From an uncultured Bartonella sp. (GTDB lineage Bacteria > Pseudomonadota > Alphaproteobacteria > Rhizobiales > Rhizobiaceae), in contig CAMLCZ010000005.1 of the NCBI GenBank assembly GCA_946478665.1, positions 138,281-202,280 on the forward strand: DNA of 64,000 nucleotides, in the 5' to 3' direction. Each line of letters opens with the position of its first letter. Within the stretch, counting starts at the first letter, position 1. The position numbers and the translations under genes were made by a program. Below, piece by piece: positions 41,522 to 52,100 of this stretch. Under the pieces are notes generated by a model that was given only the letters and a program-made list of their open reading frames with translations, searched no databases and was not told where the DNA came from.

Positions 41522-42691
41522 TTATCGCTCACGCAGTGCTTCCTTGGCTCGGTTAAGTGGTTTTATTAGATAGTCCAGCACTGTCTTTTCACCAGTGCTA
41601 ATTTCTGCTGTGGCAACCATTCCCGGAATAATTTGGTGTTTTTTACCGTCTTTTGTTTCCAGATAACTATGGTCGGTCAAAATATAAGCGCGATAATAAT
41701 AGACACGTTTGTCGACATCATCTTCGATTGAATCGGGGGAAACAAATTGCACCGATCCGGGTAGAGACCCGTATATTGCCGAATCGTAAGCAGTAATTTT
41801 TACGTTTGCTTTCTGATCCTTATGAATAAAGGCTATATCACGCGGACTAAGCTTTGCCTCGATCAATAATTGATCCCCCAGAGGAACGATTTCCATCAAC
41901 GTGCCACCTGGTGCAACCACACCACCAATTGTTGTGATGCGGATATCTTTGACTATCCCTTTTGTGGGTGCGCGTATGACAGTACGGGTGAGCTGATCGT
42001 TCAAACCATCGCGTGCTTTCAACAATGGTTCAAGGTCAGCCATGGTTTTTGTATAATCGCCGCGAAGCGCGACATAATACTCGTTTTTTGTTGCAGCCAG
42101 CCGCGATGATAATTCTGCTGCATTTTGTTGTAATTTGAGAACTTCGACTTCACTAGCCGCACCTGTTTTTAATAATGGCTTGGCAATTTCAACCTCATTT
42201 TGTGCCAAGCGTAATTGTTCTGTTAGGTTCAGCACATTTTCTTTAAAAGCCTGTCGATTGGTGTAAAAAAGCTCGGTTTCTCTGTCGATCACATCTTTCT
42301 GGTTACGGATTTCTGATGGATAAGTGATTTTATCCTTATTATTAATCTCGGCATTAAGACGAGCAGCCCTTGCTTGCAAAGCAACAATTTTTGCCAATGT
42401 TTCATCGACATTGGATTTCGCTTTTGCTGGATCAAGCGATGCCAGAATCTGCCCCTCTTGAACCTCATCGCCTTCGCGCACATTCAACTCTGCGAGAATA
42501 CCACCTTCCAGATTCTGGATAATCTGACCTTTCGACGCCGGCATCACTTTGCCTTCGCCAATTGCAACTTCATTGAGTACTGCAAAATAGGACCAGACGA
42601 GGAAAATGCCCATCATGGCAATAATAATCCATAAAATGGTTCTTGATTGTTGGGCAATACCACGTACCTTGACAAGAGCATCGATATTCAT
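41522..42691 (-). CDS. type I secretion membrane fusion protein (HlyD/LapC family)
   Basis: GEGKVMPASKGQIIQNLEGGILAELNVREGDEVQEGQILASLDPAKAKS...; ATISTGEKTVLDYLIKPLNRAKEALRER. Confidence 0.93.
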   Translation of the reverse strand: MNIDALVKVRGIAQQSRTILWIIIAMMGIFLVWSYFAVLNEVAIGEGKVMPASKGQIIQNLEGGILAELNVREGDEVQEGQILASLDPAKAKSNVDETLAKIVALQARAARLNAEINNKDKITYPSEIRNQKDVIDRETELFYTNRQAFKENVLNLTEQLRLAQNEVEIAKPLLKTGAASEVEVLKLQQNAAELSSRLAATKNEYYVALRGDYTKTMADLEPLLKARDGLNDQLTRTVIRAPTKGIVKDIRITTIGGVVAPGGTLMEIVPLGDQLLIEAKLSPRDIAFIHKDQKANVKITAYDSAIYGSLPGSVQFVSPDSIEDDVDKRVYYYRAYILTDHSYLETKDGKKHQIIPGMVATAEISTGEKTVLDYLIKPLNRAKEALRER

Positions 42692-45216
42692 TTCAACGCT
42701 CCTTGATGCAGCATAGACACTGGAGCGCTATCCGCTACTTTTTCAGTTGTTTTGCCTGACAAGGCTCCCAATATTTCATCTTTAGGACCATCACGCACAA
42801 TGCGCCCATTATCGACAACAATAATTCGGTCAACCAGTTGCAAGACAGGATAGCGATGTGTGGCAACAATCAATGTGCGATTACCAAGCCAAGAATGCAT
42901 ACGATTGAGCACTGCAACCTCTGTTGCTTCATCAAGAGATGCTGTTGGTTCATCAAGAAGAATAATATGGGGTGAGCGCAGAAATAGCCGCGCCAACATA
43001 AGGCTTTGTTTCTGCCCACCAGATAATCCAACCCCACTTTCACGCAGTTTTAAATCAAGCCCATGAGGCTGATTAAGCACCAATTGATCTGCACAGGATA
43101 AATGCATGGCTTTGAGAATTTGCTCATCATTGGCCATTGGATTTGCGGCAAGAAGATTATCGCGTAATGTTCCGTAAAACAGGCTGGATTCCTGAAACAT
43201 TGCACCGACATCGCGGCGGATATCGGCAATATCAATCATTCCGATAGGTGTTCCATCCAACAATATTCTGCCCTGCACTGGTTCAGAAAGCCCAGCAAGC
43301 ATACGCAATAAAGTGGATTTTCCTGCACCAACACGACCAAGAATGGCAATTTTTTCTCCTGCTTTGATATGCAGGCGTGGGACAATGAGTGCTGGTTTTT
43401 CTTGTGGCCCATAGAGATAAACCACATCTTGCATCTGATATTGTCCAAGCAAGATTGGCTTATGATAATAATCTTTATCAGTATCATGATCGACCGGCAA
43501 AGTGAGAAGACCATCAAGACCGCGCTTGCCAACGCGGGCATTTTGTAACTTGCTCAATATCGCTGGAATTTGTGCTAAAGGTGCAATGGTGCGGCTTGTC
43601 AAAATAGAGCAAGCAAGCACGGCACCAAAGGATAGTTTTGCGTCCAATATGCCATAAACACCAACAATGACGACACCGACATAGGCTACCTGTTGAATGG
43701 TTTGAGAAAAATTCATCAACATGGCGGCGATTTTTCTTTGGCGCAAACTGATTTTGCCGCTTACATTATTGACTTCATTCCACATACGGCGAAAACGGGG
43801 TTCAGCCTGCAATAATTTGATATCCTCAGCGCGATAAATGGCCTCCATCAAAATTGCGTTGCGCATGGCAGATTCTTCCAGTCCTTCATTGGACAGTTTT
43901 GCCAGTGGTAGCTGCGCAATGATGCCGGGAATAACAATAAAGGGAATGGCTGCAATTGGCACAAACACGACATAGCCGCCAATCATCCAAATAATGAATA
44001 GGAATGAAACAACAAAGGGTAGATCAATCAAAACACCTAATGTGCTGGAGGTTAATAGCTCACGCATTTGGTCAAGATCGCGCAATTGGGAAATTAACGT
44101 TCCCGGTGAGCGTGGGCGTGCGTCATTGCGGATATTAAGCACCCGCGTAAAAAACATTGAAGAAAGCTTCAGGTCGGCCTGTTTACCAAAATGGTCTGTC
44201 ACGGCAACACGTGTTGTTTTAAGAATGAACTCCAACAGTAGTGCAATGGCAACACCAGAAGCCAATACCCACAATGTATTGGTTGACCGGCCGGGTACGA
44301 CCCTATCCCAAACCTGCATAGCAAAAAGCGATGTTCCAATGGCCAATAAATTACCGACAAGAGAGCCTAGCCCCAATTGAAAAAATATTGGCCAATTGCT
44401 GACAAAAATGCCTTTGAACCATGAGCGCGGCTTTTTTTGCAAATATTCATCAAGGCGGTCGTCATGAACAAGCAGATCACGCTCCAACAGCAGTAATCTT
44501 AATTTGTTCTGTTTGGCTATTTGTTTAAAAGAAATTCGTTTTTCAAATGTCTTGTCATTGATAATAAAATTGACAATGCCATTATCCCCATCCTTGGCAA
44601 CCAAAAGACCTAAAACACCATCTACCTGAATAATTGCAGGCAACATGACAGGGGCAATGTCATTGGTCGACATTTCAATAAAAGTGGCGTCCATACCCGC
44701 AGCAAGCGCGATATCAATGATAGCTTGTTCGGTGACATCTCGGTCACTCCATTTAGCAGCATTGCGCACAAGCTCATCAGAAATGGGAATACTAAGCTGA
44801 CGTGCGGCAAGAAGAATAACGTCTACCCATTTGGCAATGGCTGGTGCTTGCGGTTCTGCTTGTTGCTGCGGCGCATCAGGCGGGGTCATAGTATTAATAT
44901 GACCAATCTTGTCTGAAGGCAGTTGCACAGATTGCTCTGATGTACCAGATAATTGCGCAGCCACTTGTTCGTTATGGATGTCTTGTCGAGCATATCCGTT
45001 ATAGGCGTCACGGGCATCATGTTGTCCGTCATCAAAGGCATGGATATCATCGGCGGTATGGGTGTCTTGTCTGTCGCGGGCGCCATGAGCAGCATGGGCG
45101 TCTTGTCTGTTGCAAGCGTTAAGAGCAGCACGAACGTCTTGACCGTCACGCGCATGAGCGGCATGGTTGTTTTGAGGCATTGTCGCCCTGTTTGAGCTGG
45201 TATGAAAACTTGTCAT
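42688..45216 (-). CDS. type I secretion ABC transporter (LapB/LssB-like, C39-like N-terminal domain)
   Basis: C39-like domain, TM domain, GRVGAGKSTLLRMLAG, LSGGQKQSLMLARLFL, IILLDEPTASLDE. Confidence 0.92.
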   Translation of the reverse strand: MTSFHTSSNRATMPQNNHAAHARDGQDVRAALNACNRQDAHAAHGARDRQDTHTADDIHAFDDGQHDARDAYNGYARQDIHNEQVAAQLSGTSEQSVQLPSDKIGHINTMTPPDAPQQQAEPQAPAIAKWVDVILLAARQLSIPISDELVRNAAKWSDRDVTEQAIIDIALAAGMDATFIEMSTNDIAPVMLPAIIQVDGVLGLLVAKDGDNGIVNFIINDKTFEKRISFKQIAKQNKLRLLLLERDLLVHDDRLDEYLQKKPRSWFKGIFVSNWPIFFQLGLGSLVGNLLAIGTSLFAMQVWDRVVPGRSTNTLWVLASGVAIALLLEFILKTTRVAVTDHFGKQADLKLSSMFFTRVLNIRNDARPRSPGTLISQLRDLDQMRELLTSSTLGVLIDLPFVVSFLFIIWMIGGYVVFVPIAAIPFIVIPGIIAQLPLAKLSNEGLEESAMRNAILMEAIYRAEDIKLLQAEPRFRRMWNEVNNVSGKISLRQRKIAAMLMNFSQTIQQVAYVGVVIVGVYGILDAKLSFGAVLACSILTSRTIAPLAQIPAILSKLQNARVGKRGLDGLLTLPVDHDTDKDYYHKPILLGQYQMQDVVYLYGPQEKPALIVPRLHIKAGEKIAILGRVGAGKSTLLRMLAGLSEPVQGRILLDGTPIGMIDIADIRRDVGAMFQESSLFYGTLRDNLLAANPMANDEQILKAMHLSCADQLVLNQPHGLDLKLRESGVGLSGGQKQSLMLARLFLRSPHIILLDEPTASLDEATEVAVLNRMHSWLGNRTLIVATHRYPVLQLVDRIIVVDNGRIVRDGPKDEILGALSGKTTEKVADSAPVSMLHQGALK
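45064..45175 (-). repeat. 36-bp tandem repeats encoding a 12-aa unit in the N-terminal extension of the exporter
   Basis: GTCTTG core recurs at 45064, 45100 and 45136 (period 36); QDVRAALNACNR-QDAHAAHGARDR-QDTH... Confidence 0.8.
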
Positions 45217-45230
45217 AATGATAAAAACTC

Positions 45231-46910
45231 TTAAACACGCTCACGCAAACGAGAAACCAATTGTCCCACGGCATAATAGGCTTTGATTTTTGCGTATAAG
45301 CGATCAGAAATGGCTGTAATATGGTCGCTTTCGGCCATAAACGTATCGCGTTCGGCATTGATAACATCTGTCAAAGGGCGCTTATTAAGCGTGTATTGTT
45401 GCCAATAAAGATCCCGTGAAGAAAGGGACAGATCCATCATCTGTTTGGCATTATCCATACGCGCTGCCGCACCTCTTTCTTCTGTTTCGGCTGAACCTTG
45501 GGTGGTGCGCGAAACCAGCTGTTCATTATCGCGCGCCTGACGGGCTGCCCTTAATTCTGCTTCTGCAGCTTCAATCTGATATTTTTCGCGTTTACCAGTG
45601 GATATTTGTCCGCTTAACTGCAAACCAACAAAGGTGCTATCATTGGTAGCATTTCTTTGTCCTGTTGCCCCTGACTGGCTTACGCCCAGACTAATAGACG
45701 GGAAACGGTCAGCTTTTGCGGTACGCACTCTTTGTTGTGATGCTCTAACTTCCGCTTCTGCGGCAAGTACGGCAGGTGTATGGTCCACATCGCCCTTACC
45801 ATTGCTCATACTATCCATAAAACGGGTTGTTTCAGCAAGTGTTGCCACTCTCGTAGGGCGAAAACCGGTAATTTGCGCAAATTTTCCAGCCGCAACATCA
45901 AACCGTGTTGTTGCTTGCAAAAGATCCGATTTGGCACGTTGCATACCCACTTCCGCTTGATTAAGGTCCGAGGCATCAGACAAACCAGCTTTGACACGTT
46001 GTGCAATTTTGTCACGTGTATCGCGAAGAAGATTGTTTTCATGCGTTGCCGCAGCAATCAAATCTTGTGCGGCAGAAAGCTCTATAAAAATATTGGCCAT
46101 ATTTTGCGCAACATCTTCCATCGTACTGGAGAGTTGATGCATCTGTTTTTCATTGGTGGCTTTGGCGGCGGCTATACGGCTTGAGGTGCGCCCGAAATCA
46201 TATAGCAATTGCGATGCGCCAACCGTTCCACGCACATTGCCATTGTCATCATCATTTCTGTTTGAACCTGAATAATAACGGTTGTAGCCGGGATTGACGC
46301 TATATTGCAGCGTTGGATACCAAGCCGCGCGCTCGATAGCAATTTGCGCTTTGCCTTGTGCAACAACCGCATTGGCGCGGCCAATATCGGGGTGGCGCGC
46401 CAGTGCAATACCGATAGAATCCTTTAGGTTGATACCATTAACGCCAATTGTTTTAATCGGCATAGTTTTGTCATTGGCTGAAATTGCCTTCTGCCCACCA
46501 GTAACAACCGGCGGTTCAGCAGTCATTGCTGGCGGCGGCATGATTTTATCTGCCGATTTTTTATTGATGGCATCTGTATGCTCTGGTGAAACCGATACAG
46601 TTGCAGCGGTTGATGGGGCATCATTTTTTGCCGCATTTTGCATTGGCGCTGGGTGGTGTCGCACAATACGCGGCTCAGATGCTGTACCAGTACACGCTTC
46701 CAGTGACAGTACCCCGAGATAAATGCCATATCGTTTTATAAACGCACCACTTCGCTTTATAAAATCGCCGTTCCGCTTTATAAAATCCCCATTGCGTTTT
46801 ATAAATTTCCCACTAAATTTTATAAAATTCCCACTGGATCTTATAAATTTGAATGTGTGATGATAAACATTAACGTTCTTTGGCACGCAAAGTCTCCCCT
46901 GTTTCACCAA
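45231..46910 (-). CDS. TolC-family outer-membrane efflux protein of the T1SS, possible lipoprotein
   Basis: DSIGIALARHPDIGRANAVVAQGKAQIAIERAAWYPTLQYSVNPGYN; candidate lipobox LSLEAC; start position uncertain because it overlaps the upstream ORF. Confidence 0.88.
   Translation of the reverse strand: MVKQGRLCVPKNVNVYHHTFKFIRSSGNFIKFSGKFIKRNGDFIKRNGDFIKRSGAFIKRYGIYLGVLSLEACTGTASEPRIVRHHPAPMQNAAKNDAPSTAATVSVSPEHTDAINKKSADKIMPPPAMTAEPPVVTGGQKAISANDKTMPIKTIGVNGINLKDSIGIALARHPDIGRANAVVAQGKAQIAIERAAWYPTLQYSVNPGYNRYYSGSNRNDDDNGNVRGTVGASQLLYDFGRTSSRIAAAKATNEKQMHQLSSTMEDVAQNMANIFIELSAAQDLIAAATHENNLLRDTRDKIAQRVKAGLSDASDLNQAEVGMQRAKSDLLQATTRFDVAAGKFAQITGFRPTRVATLAETTRFMDSMSNGKGDVDHTPAVLAAEAEVRASQQRVRTAKADRFPSISLGVSQSGATGQRNATNDSTFVGLQLSGQISTGKREKYQIEAAEAELRAARQARDNEQLVSRTTQGSAETEERGAAARMDNAKQMMDLSLSSRDLYWQQYTLNKRPLTDVINAERDTFMAESDHITAISDRLYAKIKAYYAVGQLVSRLRERV
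46725..46850 (-). repeat. six 21-bp units encoding xFI[K/R]xxG heptapeptides near the TolC N-terminus
   Basis: KFIRSSG-NFIKFSG-KFIKRNG-DFIKRNG-DFIKRSG-AFIKRYG. Confidence 0.92.
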
Positions 46911-48516
46911 AACCGTGTTGCGATAAATTCGCTATTCTGGCTGCGTCTTGCCATGGCAATGATTGCGCTTGTGCCTGAAAATAGGAATGATAGTTTTGCC
47001 CAGACATAGAAGCATGACCACTTTTCTGGCGCATAATTTCCCGCCCATATTGCTCCATGCGTTGCCGTATTGTGGGGTTAAGAGAATTAAGATCAGCCAT
47101 TGCCGCCTGTGGCGTTATGATGCCCAAAGGTGCAGCCACAAACAGCCAGTCAATGATATGAAACAGAGATTGCCAACTAGATGAACCATAGGCTTCAATA
47201 TCAATAGGGCGTGGCAAACGCTGCTGAAAACATGATTTCATGTCTGCATAATAGATAGACCGCTTTGCCGCATTTGCTGCACGCCAAAATGCGCTGTCAT
47301 TGCGCCCACCATCATAATGCATACGGACAAAATCGGCCGCTTTCATCCAACTTTCAAAATTGCCACGGTTAAAAGCTGCTATTGTTTGGTGACAGATAAT
47401 GCCATGACAATCGATCAAAGCATTTTCCAAATGGCTAAGCGCAAGCATCAATTGCCCGATTGATGTTGCTTCCAACGGCTCGATATATCCAGAAGATTTA
47501 CCCAGTGCGACGACATTGTTGACCCAAGCATCTTCAAAATTACCGGGTGTGAAAGACAAGAAAGATGTCTTGTCAATTGGCGTTCCCAGCCTTTGTGCAA
47601 TCTCTTGTTTTATCGCCGCCTCATCGGCATATTTGCTGGAATAGACGCAAACATTGGATATGTTATCCCGTAAGGTAACCTGCCACAAATAACCGGCTTT
47701 CATAGCAAGAGACCGTGTTACAAGAGCCGGTATCCGACTTATATTGGGGGTGTTAAAGGAAACTGCCCTATCCTGCAAAAGACACGCGGAATAGGATAAC
47801 CATTTTGCTTTGAACTTTTCGCCGATAACAAAGCGTTTCAATCCACTTGCATCAATCAGGAAATCAATTGCAAGGTCATTATTGCCCTGCAGCTTAAGCG
47901 CAGTTGCAAACCCTTTTTCATTAATGACAACGTCATCCACCTGTTGATCCCGAACGGTGATCTGGCGTTTTTGTGCAAGGTTTTTCAGATATTCTATTAC
48001 CTTGCCGCGGTTAAAATGTAGTGTTGGCAGAACGCCACTTCGGTGCAGATTAAACACGGCCTTGGCTTCAATCGGTGATGCACCACTGCGGATAAGCGAG
48101 AAACCCGGCATAAAGCTATCAAGCGGTGCTTGAGTTGCTATGCGCATCGCCAAATAGGGCCAAATACCATGGAAATGGTAGTCTAGCTCCTCCACATGGT
48201 CGTCACGTGCCGGATAAAGGTGATAATAAATATCGTCCGCACCACCATTGCGCCAACCACAAAACTCGGTGCCCATTTTGAAACTGGCACCAGTAACTTG
48301 CATAAAATCATCAAAATCAATGGACGCACGTTGCAACCCATTGATAAAATTAACGAGCCCCCCTTCTCCATCGGCAATGGCATTATGGGAGAGAACATCG
48401 AAAACAATAATCTCCACTTGAGGGTTAAATACCCGTCGTAGCATGAGCGCTGCAAACCAACCTGCAATCCCCCCACCTATGACAGCAATTCTTTTTGCAC
48501 GCCTAAGATCAAGCAA
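46870..48516 (-). CDS. tryptophan-halogenase-family flavoprotein
   Basis: GGGIAGWFAALMLRR; conserved Lys context SFKMGTEFCGW; GKSSGYIEPLEATSIGQLMLAL; WxWxIP region reads GYLWQVTL (degenerate). Confidence 0.85.
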   Translation of the reverse strand: MLDLRRAKRIAVIGGGIAGWFAALMLRRVFNPQVEIIVFDVLSHNAIADGEGGLVNFINGLQRASIDFDDFMQVTGASFKMGTEFCGWRNGGADDIYYHLYPARDDHVEELDYHFHGIWPYLAMRIATQAPLDSFMPGFSLIRSGASPIEAKAVFNLHRSGVLPTLHFNRGKVIEYLKNLAQKRQITVRDQQVDDVVINEKGFATALKLQGNNDLAIDFLIDASGLKRFVIGEKFKAKWLSYSACLLQDRAVSFNTPNISRIPALVTRSLAMKAGYLWQVTLRDNISNVCVYSSKYADEAAIKQEIAQRLGTPIDKTSFLSFTPGNFEDAWVNNVVALGKSSGYIEPLEATSIGQLMLALSHLENALIDCHGIICHQTIAAFNRGNFESWMKAADFVRMHYDGGRNDSAFWRAANAAKRSIYYADMKSCFQQRLPRPIDIEAYGSSSWQSLFHIIDWLFVAAPLGIITPQAAMADLNSLNPTIRQRMEQYGREIMRQKSGHASMSGQNYHSYFQAQAQSLPWQDAARIANLSQHGFGETGETLRAKER

Positions 48517-48566
48517 TTCGCTTCTCCATTTTTCCAGCTAAAACCGATATTCATGGATTGAAAAAG

Positions 48567-48595
48567 AGGTGGCGGATTTTAAAAATACGCCACCT
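48567..48595 (-). terminator. intrinsic terminator/attenuator between adhesin and halogenase-like gene
   Basis: AGGTGGCG/CGCCACCT stem; minus-strand T-tract (left-side GAAAAAG). Confidence 0.6.
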
Positions 48596-48603
48596 TAATG
48601 ACA

Positions 48604-49130
48604 TCATCCGACAATGATTTGATGATTTGCGAGTAACGTTTCCAAGGTGGTGTCAACGTTATTGAGCGTTAATAGATCGGTAAACTGCATTGAGCCGTTT
48701 TTGCCGTCCCTATCGATGCTGATAATAGTATTGCCATTTTCGACACGGGTAGACAAAAAGTCCTTTATATTGTCGCCCCAATCTATATTGGCCTTATTAT
48801 TGCTATCAAAATGAGCTGCACCATCGGCGTCGGAACGGTAGCCTATTAGCAGGTCTTTTACGTCAATGCGGTCGCTATCGGTGTCTATGTCACTTCTGTT
48901 ACCTGCAATTCCATAAGGACCAACATGGAAGCCATAAACCGTGTCGCTACCATTGCCACCGGTCGCATCAGACTCCTGCCCCTGAAGAAGACTGAACAAT
49001 AGAAGATCCTGCCCACCTTTTTCCAAATGATAGGTATCGTTACCGCCACGCCCATCAAAAATATTGTCGCCGTTGTTACCCGTTAACGTATCATCGTAGC
49101 GGCTACCGTAAATACCTTCAATATCGTTGA
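48604..49130 (-). other. C-terminal RTX-like motif and T1SS secretion-signal region of adhesin
   Basis: DDTLTGNNGDNIFDGRGGNDTYHLEKGGQDLLLF...DRIDVKDLLIGY...SMQFTDLLTLNNVDTTLETLLANHQIIVG. Confidence 0.85.
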
Positions 49131-52100
49131 ACTTGGCGTTGTTGAAGCCGGTGGACTGATAGCCAGTCTGGCTTAGATCAACGGTAATACCTTTATCGGA
49201 TTTGCCAAAATCAACGATATCGGCGCCACCCTTGGACTGCCAGTATTTTTCACTATCATCACTATGCCAACCACCGCCACCGGAATAGCTTTGGCTGCCG
49301 GCTTCCGCGGTAAACAGGTCATTATAACCAGTACCAACAAGGCCTGGTCTATAACCAGCTGTTCCGGCATTTCCATTACCAGCACCTGTGGTTACAATGT
49401 CGTTATCCCTGTTACCATTCAAAATATAAGCATGGTCGGCTTCAACAGCTTTCAAGCCACTCCAAGATGAATTGTAGTTTTCAATCGTATTGACATGATC
49501 CCCCGAGCCGGTTTGATGCAAACCACCAATGTCATTGGACTGCCCATTGGTATTGCGCAACAGGACGACCGAATAGGTCTCGTCTTTCTTCAAACCGTAG
49601 AAATGTACCAAACCGGTATTATCCGATGTGCCGATACCACCTTGAGGATTGATGATTTGCGAGGCAACAAGTTCACCATGAGAATTATAAAGCTGAACAG
49701 TGTTGTTGTAAAAGACGTTGGCACCATCCTTATCGGTAATGCGCAGATGGAGCGATTCACCATAATTGACCTTGTTTTTATTCACTAAGATCAAGGATTT
49801 TTGTGTGGCATCACGCTGCACGGTAAGGTCAAGTGCGCCATCCCAGTCGTAATCAACGATGCTGGCACCATAAATGCCCGAAACATTTTTAGGGATCACA
49901 TCACCATCGGCACTGGCAAGCCGCCCACCTTTATCGCCATAGATGCTATAGGTTTGGTTTGTTGATGTTGCAGAATCCCAGATGACATTGTTCGATAAAT
50001 CCACTCTACCCGAATTGTGCCACCATGTGATATCTTTGGCATTACCGTTCATGCCAGGCAATTCGATAATATCCATTTTGCCATCATGATCCCAGTCGAT
50101 AGCAACAGACCAACGCCCGTCAACATAGTCACCAAACTTCTGAGCCGAGCGTAAATTGCCCGAACCATCACCGGTATTGTAGAAGATTTGGCTTTCCAGC
50201 GGGTTTGTGCCACGGTTTTTGGACAAGAACAAATCCATATATCCATCGCCGTTATAATCGGCCCATGTCATGGAAATGGTATCGCCCCACGTATCCTTAT
50301 CAAATCCGTCATCGGAATTATTACCGTAACTTGGAAATGCCAGAGGGAAAGACTGACCATTTGACCAGTTGGAACCATCGGCCTTGGTGGTACCGTCATT
50401 TTTCATCGTTAGCAATTGGTACCAAAGAGGATCCCAGTTACTATTCGGATCAATGGCACGGGCACCATTTCCTGCAAAGTCGATCGTTCCGTTATTATCA
50501 AGATCAACCGCGGAAACGTGGTGATCTGTCATAAAACCAGCCATTAATGGCGTTTGATTTGGACCAAAGCCCTTACCAAGACCGATAAATTGATCGGCGG
50601 TCAATGTACCTGGACCACTGGTACCACGGTTTAAGAAAACGGACCCAGAGTCTGTACCGGAGTCACCTTGGATGACATCGAGATATCCATCACCATTAAT
50701 ATCAAGAGTAGCAATACCGCCCAAATGGTTTTCAATATACTGCCCATTGACCATATTTTGATAAGGCAGTTCTATATAGTTCCATTGGTTATCGCCGGTT
50801 CCGACATAGGCTGCTGTCGTGCCATTGGAATAGCGTGATTTCGTGGTCCAAATATCAATATAACCGTCATGGTTATAATCGGCCATGGTGTACGAGCCGA
50901 AGTAATTCGGCTCAAACCAATAATCACCCACATTACCATTATTGATACCAGCCTGATAATTAAGATATATATTGGATGTTGTTCCATCATTGCGGAATAT
51001 CCAGACATTGGAGTTTGAAACAACTTGCCACTCACCATTATTATCCAATGCAACCGATTGGGTGATTGATGTGTCTCTTGGTCCTTGGTTGGAAGCCCCA
51101 TAATTTGGCACATTCGGTGAACCTGTCGTGTCAACCCGAACCTCCATTGAACTATGAACATCTCCAACATATCCAGAGGCTGAAACAATAGCCATTTTAT
51201 AGATATAACTGTGATGATCTGTCAGGCTATTTACCGGAAGTGCGAATTTAAATGTTCCATCAGCGGCAATATCGGACTTGTTGACATAACCTAATAGAAC
51301 ATGATCGCGGTAGATACCAATTTTTGCGCCATCTTCAAGATTTGCAAGTTGGCCACTAAGCTTGCCATGTAAAATGGCTGTACGGTCGTTAACATAATCA
51401 CCACTGTGGAATATCTTATTGTCACCCTTACTATTGGTGAAATAGTCAAAAGTGGCATATTGCGATGAACCATCACTATCGACAATCACCTTGGTGGTTG
51501 TTTCCCCACCAGCCTGACCCGTACTAGAAATGACGCGGGTTTTGATATTATAGGTACCGTCATCAAGTGCCGGTCCATTACGCCAATCAAGCTCCCACTT
51601 TCCATTCTGGCTGTTATAGGTCATATTTTGCCATGCACCATTGACAAAAACCTGCACTCTATCCGTACTTGTTATTGTTCCTGATACATTTGCCGTAAAC
51701 AATAATTGTTTGTCTTGTGTGATAAAGTCCGTGTTATCAAAGCCTGTATCATCGGTGATACTTTCCAAAGTTGCTGTTGCTATTGGAATATGCGTGTCAA
51801 CAGTAAATGCCTGTGCTTTAGAGGCTGGTCCTTCATTGCCGGCAGCATCAACTGCACGAGCAGTTAATGCGTGTTTTCCATCGGCCAAGGGTTGATCTGA
51901 GTTGCGGTTTTGCGCTTCCCACGACCAAGTGTGGTCGCCGTTTACCGGTACTTCTGCAATAAACTTGTTATTGTCGTAAATACGGACAACTTTGGCATCC
52001 GTTGATGCTGTACCACTAAATATTGGCGTTGCGTCATTGGTAACACCATCTTGTTCCACCGTTATAATACTTGGACCAGCGCTACCATTATTGTCATTTG

